A DNA stretch of 32,175 nucleotides from the NCBI GenBank assembly GCA_946539765.1, contig CAMNHO010000019.1, positions 1 to 32,175 on the forward strand, in the 5' to 3' direction. This DNA is from UBA4312 sp002394635 (GTDB lineage Bacteria > Bacillota_I > Bacilli_A > Erysipelotrichales > Erysipelotrichaceae). The notes below the pieces were generated by a model. It was not told where the DNA came from. It did not search any database and saw only the letters and a program-made list of their open reading frames with translations. Below, one piece after another: positions 16,844 to 22,953 of the stretch; position 1 is the first letter of the stretch; every line of letters begins with the position of its first letter. The translations under genes were made by a program, and so were the position numbers.

Positions 16844-16872
16844 ATATTAATCCTGTTTGATGCGTTTTTCAA
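16844..16872 (-). promoter_or_regulatory. Probable sigma-A promoter of glpP-glpK-glpF
   Basis: Minus-strand TTGAAA (16872-16867) and TAATAT (16849-16844) are separated by 17 bp. This puts the start near 16837 and leaves a leader of about 190 nt containing the perfect inverted repeat at 16811-16832. The leader has no U-tract terminator. Apart from these elements, 16646-16975 holds no supported gene. Confidence 0.6.
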
Positions 16873-16947
16873 CTAATAATTTATAAAAATGGTTAATAAT
16901 ATAAAATATTCACATATATTAAACAAATGAACAGGTACATATAGTAT

Positions 16948-16974
16948 AAAAAAACAGGAGAGGCTATTCTCCTG
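16948..16974 (-). terminator. Intrinsic terminator of the membrane protein gene
   Basis: On the minus strand CAGGAGA and TCTCCTG form a 7-bp stem with a 6-nt loop followed by seven U. It lies immediately after the stop codon of the gene at 16976-17806. Confidence 0.85.
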
Positions 16975-16975
16975 A

Positions 16976-17806
16976 TTATCGGTTTCTGATTTTTTTGATG
17001 ATCCAATGTATCAATAATAAAAACAGGCCCAAGGCGGCACTGATTCCGGCCGTAATGTAATAAGATATCATCATGCTGTCACGCAGAGCGTTAATGAAGC
17101 TGGTTATAGTTGCACTAGATGGATACAACTTCAGCAAAACGGTTGCCGCAAATCCGAGCGAGATCAGCACAGCCAAAATTATACCGGCCCATAAGAATAT
17201 GAAACCGACGTTTTTTAGCTTATCCTGTGTAAAGATCAGCATAGCCAGGATCAGCAGTACGGAAACAGCCGGTGCAGCATACTTGGCAATATCGGTAACC
17301 TGTTTAGCCTGATAGAACAGGTTTACGGCATTTTTGACACGATCGCTGATCACCACATTTTTCAAGGATTCCTGTACAATCGGATCAATGAGGCCTTTAA
17401 GGTCCTTTTCACCTGCCGTAACGTTGTATTCTTTTAGGAAAGCCTGCATATGGGACACATAATCCTGGGTCAAATACTCACCGCTGATCTTAATATCTTT
17501 GCCCTCATAGATCTGGTCGATGACTGCATCGACCTCTTTCGTGATAGGTTCTTCTGTTATGATGGTGTCCAGGAATACATCAATGACGGATTCCAGGGAT
17601 GCTCCGAATGTCGTGTCCTCCATAATGGATTGTTTCATGTCACGCTTGATTTCGATGGTGATATCGGAATATAGGTTGGTTTTGGCAAGCTGTGTTTTCA
17701 TAAAATCTTCTTTAAATATGGTCTGGCTGAATGAAACCGCAAAAATGGAGCATAAAATTGCCAGACTGGTTAAAAAGATGCCAAATTTTCGAATAAAACT
17801 CTTCAT
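16976..17806 (-). CDS. Four-helix membrane protein with extracytoplasmic domain, unknown function
   Basis: I do not recognise a family. The 276-residue protein has a membrane segment at about 8-27 (FGIFLTSLAILCSIFAVSF), a soluble charged region from about 28 to 175 rich in Ile, Val, Asp and Lys, and three further segments at about 178-194 (VSVLLILAMLIFT), 203-226 (FIFLWAGIILAVLISLGFAA) and 248-268 (ITAGISAALGLFLLLIHWII), ending in a basic tail (KKIRNR). The central region probably lies outside the cell. The ATG follows ACAGGAGG. It has its own promoter and terminator, so it is a single-gene unit. Confidence 0.8.
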   Translation of the reverse strand: MKSFIRKFGIFLTSLAILCSIFAVSFSQTIFKEDFMKTQLAKTNLYSDITIEIKRDMKQSIMEDTTFGASLESVIDVFLDTIITEEPITKEVDAVIDQIYEGKDIKISGEYLTQDYVSHMQAFLKEYNVTAGEKDLKGLIDPIVQESLKNVVISDRVKNAVNLFYQAKQVTDIAKYAAPAVSVLLILAMLIFTQDKLKNVGFIFLWAGIILAVLISLGFAATVLLKLYPSSATITSFINALRDSMMISYYITAGISAALGLFLLLIHWIIKKIRNR

Positions 17807-17842
17807 GGAACCTCCTGTTTTGTTATATCATTCATTTATTTC

Positions 17843-17872
17843 ATATTAATATAAACAACAAGGATATATCAA
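17843..17872 (-). promoter_or_regulatory. Probable promoter of the four-helix membrane protein
   Basis: Minus-strand TTGATA (17872-17867) and TAATAT (17848-17843) are separated by 18 bp, about 37 bp upstream of the start codon. Confidence 0.5.
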
Positions 17873-17893
17873 GAAATCTTACATTTGATTACG

Positions 17894-18148
17894 TCATTTA
17901 CGAGCTTTGTCGTTTATTAGTGTCTCTTTTTCGCTTCTTGCCAGCTGTTTGATGGCATATTCACGTTTTAATGCGTCTTTTTTATTATCAAAGTTTTCTT
18001 GATAGATCAATCGTACCGGCCGGCGACTTTTAGTGTATTTTGCGCCTTTTCCTGCGTTATGGGCTGCAAGCCGTTTTTTCAGGTCGTTTGTATATCCGGT
18101 ATAATACGATCCGTCACTGCATTCTATCATGTATACATATTGGTTCAT
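17894..18148 (-). CDS. GIY-YIG nuclease superfamily protein (UPF0213/YazA-like)
   Basis: An 84-residue single-domain protein. YVYMIECSDGSYYTGYTNDLKKRLAAHNAGKGAKYTKSRRPVRLIY is the GIY-YIG core, in which the two motif strands read VYM and YTG; the Arg in KKRL and the Glu in KREYAIK are the other conserved positions. Small stand-alone members of this group are widespread in bacteria and have no settled function; nuclease activity is possible. No Shine-Dalgarno is visible before the ATG (AAAATATAACCATG), so translation may be leaderless or weak. A terminator separates it from the upstream glycosyltransferase gene. Confidence 0.88.
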   Translation of the reverse strand: MNQYVYMIECSDGSYYTGYTNDLKKRLAAHNAGKGAKYTKSRRPVRLIYQENFDNKKDALKREYAIKQLARSEKETLINDKARK

Positions 18149-18170
18149 GGTTATATTTTATCAAAGAATC

Positions 18171-18198
18171 AAAAAAAGGTCCCTTTTTCGGGGACCTT
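18171..18198 (-). terminator. Intrinsic terminator of the glycosyltransferase gene
   Basis: AAGGTCCC and GGGACCTT form an 8-bp GC-rich stem; on the minus strand it is followed by a seven-U tract. It lies 7 nt beyond the glycosyltransferase stop codon. Confidence 0.9.
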
Positions 18199-18204
18199 CG
18201 CGTT

Positions 18205-19278
18205 TTATTTTAAAGCTTTCTGATAAATGCGGTCGTATGCGATAGCCATTTTGTTGACATCATAGTTTTCTACGATATCCAGATAAGCATTTTCCTTGAT
18301 TTCCTCAACATGTGGATAACTGATCTGGTTGATGGCGTTTACAAAAGCAGCGGCACTGTCTACAACAAATCCGTTAAATCCGTTTGTGATTACATCCCGG
18401 GAACCGACTACGTTGGAAACGACACAAAGTTTACGCATATACATAGCTTCCAACAGGGAAATCGGAAGGCCTTCCCATAATGAAGTCAGGATAAATACAT
18501 CCGAGGAATAAGCTTCCCGGATTGCATCTTCTCTGGACAACCATCCGGTAACATGAACATTTGGGGCTGTCAGTTTATATTTACGATCCCCGTCACCGAT
18601 CCATTTGAAATGCACATCCGGCATAGCATGTGCAATTTCATTAAACAACCCGGCATTTTTCTGTGTGTTGATCAAACCGGTTGTATAAACAGTCAACGGG
18701 TGGTCTTCGATTTTGACATTTCTTACAATTTCATCCAGCTCTGCCATATCGATCCCATTGTTTACATAAGTGGCATTATCGGTTAAACCCAGGGTTTCTG
18801 CATATTCTCCCTTACTACAGGCAATGGTCATACAGTCGATCTTGGCGCCTTGTTCCTCACTGCGACGTTCCATGCTTCGCGTCAGAATATTATGATTTTC
18901 TGCCAGATACAAGTATCCATGAGGAGTATAGAACATTGGTATTCCGCATCCTTCAAGAGCTCTACGTCCGATTTTTCCGGCACCATGCCCATGGAAATGT
19001 ATGATATCCGGATCCTGTTCTTCCACAAGCGCTTTCAATTCGGCTCTGGCTCCGGAAAAAGAAAGAATGTTGGAGCTTTCCGAGAAGTTTTTAATGCGAA
19101 ACATTGGAATCCGGGAATCGAAATAGTCACGGAACCCTTTTGGTGTTTCTGGTGTGGTGGAATAGGCAATCACAATATCATATTTATCGATCAGTCTTTC
19201 GGTTAAATGAACCAGATATGTGAAAATACCACCACTTAGTCGTTTTACGACATACATTATTTTTGGTTTGTTTGACAT
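18205..19278 (-). CDS. Glycosyltransferase family 4 (GT-B fold)
   Basis: Transfers a sugar from a nucleotide donor, probably in surface glycan or glycolipid synthesis on the cytoplasmic side. The 357-residue protein has the N-terminal acceptor domain with IMYVVKRLSGGIFTYLVHLTERL (glycine-rich loop) and DIIHFHGHGAGKIGRRAL. The C-terminal donor domain has FKWIGDGDRKY, VHVTGWLSREDAI and the E-x7-E type motif in SLWEGLPISLLEAMYMRK, followed by VVSNVVGSRDVI. No membrane segment is seen. A TATAAT at 19318-19313 on the minus strand may be its -10 box. It stands alone, so the product is unknown. Confidence 0.88.
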   Translation of the reverse strand: MSNKPKIMYVVKRLSGGIFTYLVHLTERLIDKYDIVIAYSTTPETPKGFRDYFDSRIPMFRIKNFSESSNILSFSGARAELKALVEEQDPDIIHFHGHGAGKIGRRALEGCGIPMFYTPHGYLYLAENHNILTRSMERRSEEQGAKIDCMTIACSKGEYAETLGLTDNATYVNNGIDMAELDEIVRNVKIEDHPLTVYTTGLINTQKNAGLFNEIAHAMPDVHFKWIGDGDRKYKLTAPNVHVTGWLSREDAIREAYSSDVFILTSLWEGLPISLLEAMYMRKLCVVSNVVGSRDVITNGFNGFVVDSAAAFVNAINQISYPHVEEIKENAYLDIVENYDVNKMAIAYDRIYQKALK

Positions 19279-19389
19279 GTTCGTCTCCTTTCCGTTTAAT
19301 TGTTGTTCTTTAATTATATGATAATCGAAATTCCATTTTTTTAAAATGTCAATTTTGAAAATTCAAAACAAAAATAATGTGAAAAATAT

Positions 19390-19419
19390 GTGACAAAGAC
19401 AGAGAAAATGTGTTACGAT
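19390..19419 (+). promoter_or_regulatory. Possible promoter of the membrane pyrophosphatase
   Basis: GTGACA (19390-19395) and TACGAT (19414-19419) are separated by 18 bp, about 47 bp before the start codon. The boxes are imperfect. Confidence 0.4.
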
Positions 19420-19465
19420 AAACTGGAAATTGTTGTATCGATATGTAAAAAGGGAGGATATAGAG

Positions 19466-21598
19466 ATGTTGTATTTATGCATTATACTCGTTTTATGTAT
19501 CGTGGCTATGCTCTATGTATTCATGAATTATAATCGTATCAAAAAAATGAGCGAAGGCACGGAAGACATGAAAGAACTAGCGGGTATTATTCGTGATGGA
19601 GCCGATACGTTCATCAAAACAGAATTCAAAGCTATCATCGCTGTAGTGATCGTTTTGGCTGTTATCTTCAGCTTGTTTGTGGAAAAGACAAGTGGTCTGA
19701 CTTTAATGCTCGGCGCATTGATGAGCAGCATCGTATGTGTATTAGGTATGCAGAGTGCAACCTATGCCAACGTGCGTACAGCTAACAAAGCGCGCAAGAG
19801 CCTTTCGATCGGTGAAACTGTCAAGGTTGCGCTATGTGGCGGATCCATCAGCGGCTTAAGCGTACAGGCGATGGGGCTGCTCGGATTGGTGCTGGTCATG
19901 CTCATCTTTAAAGGAATCGATGCTTCGGCGCAAAGCCATGGCTTGTTGGTGAACTTACCGTGTAATCCTAGTATCACAAGAATTACAACGTATTCACTAG
20001 GATGCTCGATTGTGGCTATGTTCAACCGTGTTGCTGGTGGTAACTATACAAAGGCTGCCGACATTTCAGCGGATATTCTAGGCAAGATCCGTCATGATCT
20101 GCCGGAAGATGATAGTCGTGTTCCGAACACAATTGCCGATTTCATCGGTGACAATGTCAACGATATTGCTGGTAACTGCTCCGATTTGCTGGAAAGCTTT
20201 GTTGCAACCATTGCCGCCTCTTTGATGATTGCGGTTACGGTATATAATAGTGCGCTTGCCAACAGTGCCAAGGGTATTACGGAAGCTACACTGAACGCTA
20301 CGATCCGTTATCCGATCGTATTGGCCGGTTTAGGATTATTGTCTTGTCTTATCGGATTGTTCTATGCCTCAATTAAAAAGATGTCGGATAATCCATCCCG
20401 TGAACTGGATCTGGCTACTTGGATCTCTGCCGGATTGACAATTGGTCTTGGCTTTTTTGCCAGCATGATCATCTTTGCTCGAGTGCCTTTATACGATACA
20501 TTCCGATTGGGATGGGTATCTCCATGGTTATCTTCTGTACTGGGTATTATCAGTGGTGTTGCCATCGGAAGTATCACAGAATACTACACAAGTACTGATT
20601 ATAAACCGACCCGTGAACTGGCCAAGATTGCCAACGAAGGGGAAGCCTTTGTAATCACAAAGGGAGATGCGGTAGGATCCCGCTCCTGTCTGCTTCCGAT
20701 CCTTGTGATTGGTATCGCTTTGTTCTTATCGGGAAAATTGTGCGGAACTTACGGTATAGCCGTATCTGCATTAGGAATGCTGGCTTTTGTCGGCGCAACC
20801 GTATCGATTGATGCATTTGGACCGATTGCTGATAATGCCGGTGGTATCGCTGAGTCCTGCCATCTGGATGCCAAGGTCCGGGTGATTACAGACAAGCTGG
20901 ATGCAGTAGGAAATACAACGGCTGCCGTTGGAAAAGGATTTGCCATTGGATCGGCTGCCTTTGCGACTGTTTCTTTGATCGTTGCTTATGTATCCAATTA
21001 TGCAACTGTTGGGAAAGAGCCGGTATTGAATATGGCGAGCTTTGTTGTCATTGCCGGTGGAATCATCGGTGGTGCCATGGTTGAATACTTCAGTGCGCTG
21101 TTGACAGATAATACGATTGATGCAGCCAAGTTAATGGCTGATGAAGGGGATCGTCAATTGTCCGTTCCGGGTGTTCTGGAAGGAACTGTAAAACCTGATT
21201 ACAACAAGATGATTGCGATGGCTGCTAATACTGCTTTGCGTAAGATGCTGCTTCCATCGGTGCTGGCTCTGGTCATTCCGATTGTCGGTGGATTCTTGTT
21301 CGGCGTTGAATTTGTTGGTGGTATGCTGATCGGTGCTACGATCTGTGCGATCCCACGGGCTATCTTTATGGGAAATTCCGGTGGTGCATTCGATAATGCC
21401 AAGAAATATATTGAAAGTGGCGCCATTGCCGGCAGTGAAAAGGGTACACCGGCTCACAAGGCGGCAGTAACCGGTGATACTGTTGGCGATACTCGTAAGG
21501 ATGTTGTCGGAGTTGCGCTGGATATCTTCATCAAAACGATGTCAACGGTTGCCAATTCGATGGCTGTTGTCTTCACACATATCACATTATTCAGATAG
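19466..21598 (+). CDS. hppA: Membrane-bound ion-pumping pyrophosphatase, divergent type
   Basis: Hydrolyses cytosolic pyrophosphate and pumps H+ and/or Na+. The 710-residue protein has about 16 hydrophobic segments. Active-site blocks are GGNYTKAADISADILGKI, LPEDDSRVPNTIADFIGDNVNDIAGNCSD, AFGPIADNAGGIAESC and GDTVGDTRKDVVGVALDIFIK. They are recognisable but depart from the usual DNVGDVAGMGADLFE and GDPFKDTSGPSLNI patterns. GNTTAAVGKGFAIG has Ala where K+-independent enzymes have Lys, which suggests K+ dependence by the classical rule. The start is moved to the ATG after AAGGGAGG; the longer frame from 19430 lacks a Shine-Dalgarno. It is followed by its own terminator. Whether H+ or Na+ is pumped cannot be read here. 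Confidence 0.92.
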   Translation: MLYLCIILVLCIVAMLYVFMNYNRIKKMSEGTEDMKELAGIIRDGADTFIKTEFKAIIAVVIVLAVIFSLFVEKTSGLTLMLGALMSSIVCVLGMQSATYANVRTANKARKSLSIGETVKVALCGGSISGLSVQAMGLLGLVLVMLIFKGIDASAQSHGLLVNLPCNPSITRITTYSLGCSIVAMFNRVAGGNYTKAADISADILGKIRHDLPEDDSRVPNTIADFIGDNVNDIAGNCSDLLESFVATIAASLMIAVTVYNSALANSAKGITEATLNATIRYPIVLAGLGLLSCLIGLFYASIKKMSDNPSRELDLATWISAGLTIGLGFFASMIIFARVPLYDTFRLGWVSPWLSSVLGIISGVAIGSITEYYTSTDYKPTRELAKIANEGEAFVITKGDAVGSRSCLLPILVIGIALFLSGKLCGTYGIAVSALGMLAFVGATVSIDAFGPIADNAGGIAESCHLDAKVRVITDKLDAVGNTTAAVGKGFAIGSAAFATVSLIVAYVSNYATVGKEPVLNMASFVVIAGGIIGGAMVEYFSALLTDNTIDAAKLMADEGDRQLSVPGVLEGTVKPDYNKMIAMAANTALRKMLLPSVLALVIPIVGGFLFGVEFVGGMLIGATICAIPRAIFMGNSGGAFDNAKKYIESGAIAGSEKGTPAHKAAVTGDTVGDTRKDVVGVALDIFIKTMSTVANSMAVVFTHITLFR

Positions 21599-21607
21599 AA
21601 AATGAAG

Positions 21608-21636
21608 GAGCTGTTCTGAGAAACAGCTCTTTTTTT
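21608..21636 (+). terminator. Intrinsic terminator of the pyrophosphatase gene
   Basis: GAGCTGTT and AACAGCTC form an 8-bp stem with a 6-nt loop followed by seven T, 9 nt after the stop codon. Confidence 0.92.
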
Positions 21637-21672
21637 CATCCCCCAGATGGGGGTAAACAAACGTCTTTCCAG

Positions 21673-21710
21673 ATTGATAAAATACATATAGAAATAATAC
21701 TTTTATCAAT
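21673..21710 (+). promoter_or_regulatory. 10-bp inverted repeat abutting the Shine-Dalgarno of the small lipoprotein gene
   Basis: ATTGATAAAA (21673-21682) and TTTTATCAAT (21701-21710) are perfect inverted arms with an 18-nt spacer. The right arm ends one base before AGGAGG (21711-21716). In RNA it could form a stem next to the ribosome site; in DNA it could be an operator. Confidence 0.45.
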
Positions 21711-21720
21711 AGGAGGAAAT

Positions 21721-22077
21721 ATGAAAAGAATCGTATCATTCATCAGTTGTCTCATCGTATGTGTTTGTGTTTTGATGGGTTGTGGAAAAGATATGTCCGG
21801 AAGTAAATATGTAGGGACATGGAAAGCGACCAAAGGGGAGTATTCCGGTGTAGAGCTATCCATGGAAGATCTAAATAGTGAATTTACTGTGGAATTGAAA
21901 GATAACGGCAAAGCCGTTGTTACTTTTAATGGCGAAAGTGGTAACGGAAACTGGGATGAAACAGATAACGGTGTAGAAGTCAGTGACAGCCAGGATACCT
22001 TTGCGTTTAAGGCAGATGGTGATAATCTTGTGGTTGAACAGGACGGTGTTACTTTTACATTTGAAAAAACCAAGTAA
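21721..22077 (+). CDS. Small lipoprotein of unknown function
   Basis: A 118-residue protein with a lipoprotein signal peptide: basic start MKR, a hydrophobic stretch rich in Cys and Val, and lipobox VLMGC with the lipid-bearing Cys near residue 19. The mature part is acidic and beta-rich with alternating strands (YVGTWKATKGEYSG, EFTVELKDNGKAVVTFNG, NGNWDETDNGVEVS, TFAFKADGDNLVVEQDGVTFTFEK). This resembles small lipocalin-like or DUF-type stress lipoproteins, but I cannot name a family. The ATG follows AGGAGGAAAT. It is a single-gene unit ended by a terminator at 22120. Confidence 0.82.
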   Translation: MKRIVSFISCLIVCVCVLMGCGKDMSGSKYVGTWKATKGEYSGVELSMEDLNSEFTVELKDNGKAVVTFNGESGNGNWDETDNGVEVSDSQDTFAFKADGDNLVVEQDGVTFTFEKTK

Positions 22078-22119
22078 CAAATCAACAAAAATCGTACAAA
22101 AAAGAAAAAGTGTTTATGG

Positions 22120-22147
22120 AAAAAATACCACATCTGTGGTATTTTTT
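22120..22147 (+). terminator. Intrinsic terminator after the small lipoprotein gene
   Basis: AAAAAATACCAC and GTGGTATTTTTT form a 12-bp stem with a 4-nt loop and a T run within the right arm. Its symmetry would let it act in both directions. Confidence 0.85.
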
Positions 22148-22211
22148 AACCAGTGTAGTACAATATTGTGAACAAAAGTATATAAATTATATACAATTAT
22201 CAATAAATAGG

Positions 22212-22220
22212 TGCTATAAT
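22212..22220 (+). promoter_or_regulatory. Extended -10 promoter upstream of the GGDEF-like gene
   Basis: TGCTATAAT is a perfect extended -10 element; no good -35 box lies 16-18 bp upstream, as is common for extended -10 promoters. Transcription would start near 22227. Confidence 0.55.
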
Positions 22221-22226
22221 ATTAAA

Positions 22227-22330
22227 AACCAGATGAAATATTTTTTATATTTCAGAATTAAAGCAAGCGTTAACAGTATTTTTCCATCAGATCATCTATG
22301 AACGTGCTGGCTCCAAAGGAGTCTTTTTAC
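22227..22330 (+). ncRNA. Candidate structured leader RNA or small RNA ending in a terminator
   Basis: A segment of about 104 nt with no reading frame, bounded by an extended -10 promoter and a terminator (22309-22328). By eye: a GAAATAT/ATATTTC hairpin (22235-22253), a pairing of AGATGA (22231-22236) with TCATCT (22292-22297), and a pairing of AGCAAGCGTT (22262-22271) with AACGTGCT (22301-22308) that bulges two bases. The last two cross each other, which would make a pseudoknot. No known riboswitch consensus was recognised. It lies upstream of the degenerate GGDEF gene. Confidence 0.4.
22309..22328 (+). terminator. Terminator-like hairpin in the leader of the GGDEF-like gene
   Basis: GGCTCC and GGAGTC form a 6-bp stem (one G-T pair) around AAA, followed by TTTTT. 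It sits about 50 nt before the start codon, the place of an attenuator. Confidence 0.55.
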
Positions 22331-22352
22331 GTATTGGTTTTGTATTGGTTTT
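22331..22352 (+). repeat. Tandem 11-bp direct repeat before the GGDEF-like gene
   Basis: GTATTGGTTTT occurs twice back to back, between the terminator-like hairpin and the AAAGGAGG ribosome site. The 11-bp period is close to one helical turn, so it could present two half-sites, but chance slippage is equally possible. Confidence 0.5.
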
Positions 22353-22376
22353 ATTATTTGAAAGGAGGTGTATAAG

Positions 22377-22868
22377 ATGTGTACTGAAATGAAGACAAGA
22401 AGTAGTTTTGAGGAATTATGCCGCAAACAAGCTAGGGAAATGAATCTGAACGGTTCGAACAATGCCGTTGTGCTGCTTGATATTGACAATTATATTTATT
22501 TGAATGTGGTATTGAATAAGGTACAGATGGAAGCCGTTACCGATGAAATTGAAAAGAAGCTTCTTGAATTTGAAAACAAAGATACAATTATCGCTTCGAT
22601 GTTCAGGGGCTCTTATATTATTGCGATTCATCATTTAGATAGTCTGGAGACTTTAAGGGAACGATGTGAAAAATTACATCAGGCACTTCAGCTACCTGAA
22701 TTATTCGGTGAGAAAATTACTGTTAGCATAGGAGCTGCCATTAGTGACAATGAATTGGACAGAGGATATCGTGGGGCAGCTAACTTAGCATTCAAAGCGT
22801 TAGATGAAGCTGGAGCCAAGGGAAATTCTGTATGTATATATCATGATCATCAAGCAGATATTTCATAA
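22377..22868 (+). CDS. Stand-alone degenerate GGDEF-like protein
   Basis: A 163-residue protein with the diguanylate cyclase fold but no catalytic motif. VVLLDIDNYIYLN (31-43) matches the D-x-D-x-F-K-x-I-N segment, ITVSIGAAI (about 115) matches the conserved T-x-S-x-G strand, and ANLAFKALDEAGAKGNSVCIY matches the A-D-x-A-L-Y-x-A-K-x-x-G-R-N segment. Where GGDEF should lie, the sequence is FRGSY (76-80), so metal and GTP catalysis are not expected. No sensor domain or membrane segment is attached. An ATG at 22377 after AAAGGAGG is preferred over an in-frame GTG at 22368 inside the ribosome site. It may bind a nucleotide or a protein partner. A terminator separates it from ech. Confidence 0.72.
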   Translation: MCTEMKTRSSFEELCRKQAREMNLNGSNNAVVLLDIDNYIYLNVVLNKVQMEAVTDEIEKKLLEFENKDTIIASMFRGSYIIAIHHLDSLETLRERCEKLHQALQLPELFGEKITVSIGAAISDNELDRGYRGAANLAFKALDEAGAKGNSVCIYHDHQADIS

Positions 22869-22876
22869 GATTTAAT

Positions 22877-22903
22877 AAAAAGGGATTCAATCCCTTTTTT
22901 TTT
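22877..22903 (+). terminator. Intrinsic terminator between the GGDEF-like gene and echA
   Basis: AAAAAGGGAT and ATCCCTTTTT form a 10-bp stem with a 3-nt loop followed by T, just after the GGDEF-like stop codon. The ech genes therefore need their own promoter within 22904-22953, where I see no clear one. Confidence 0.85.
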
Positions 22904-22953
22904 GTCTGAAATAGGAATATGATAAATAAGTCTTAAAGGGCGGAGGGAAAAAT

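Noticed and set aside
16867..16885. Second cre-like match at the glpP -35 region (TTGAAAAACGCATCAA)
   Set aside because: The CG is off centre by one base relative to the consensus half-sites, so it is a poorer match than the site at 16815-16828.
17894..18148. GIY-YIG gene as a homing endonuclease or mobile element
   Set aside because: It is the small stand-alone type found in many chromosomes; no intron, repeats or insertion-site signs flank it.
22110..22301. Short plus-strand reading frame in the gap before the GGDEF-like gene
   Set aside because: It crosses a strong terminator and the predicted promoter, has no ribosome site and low-complexity AT-rich composition.
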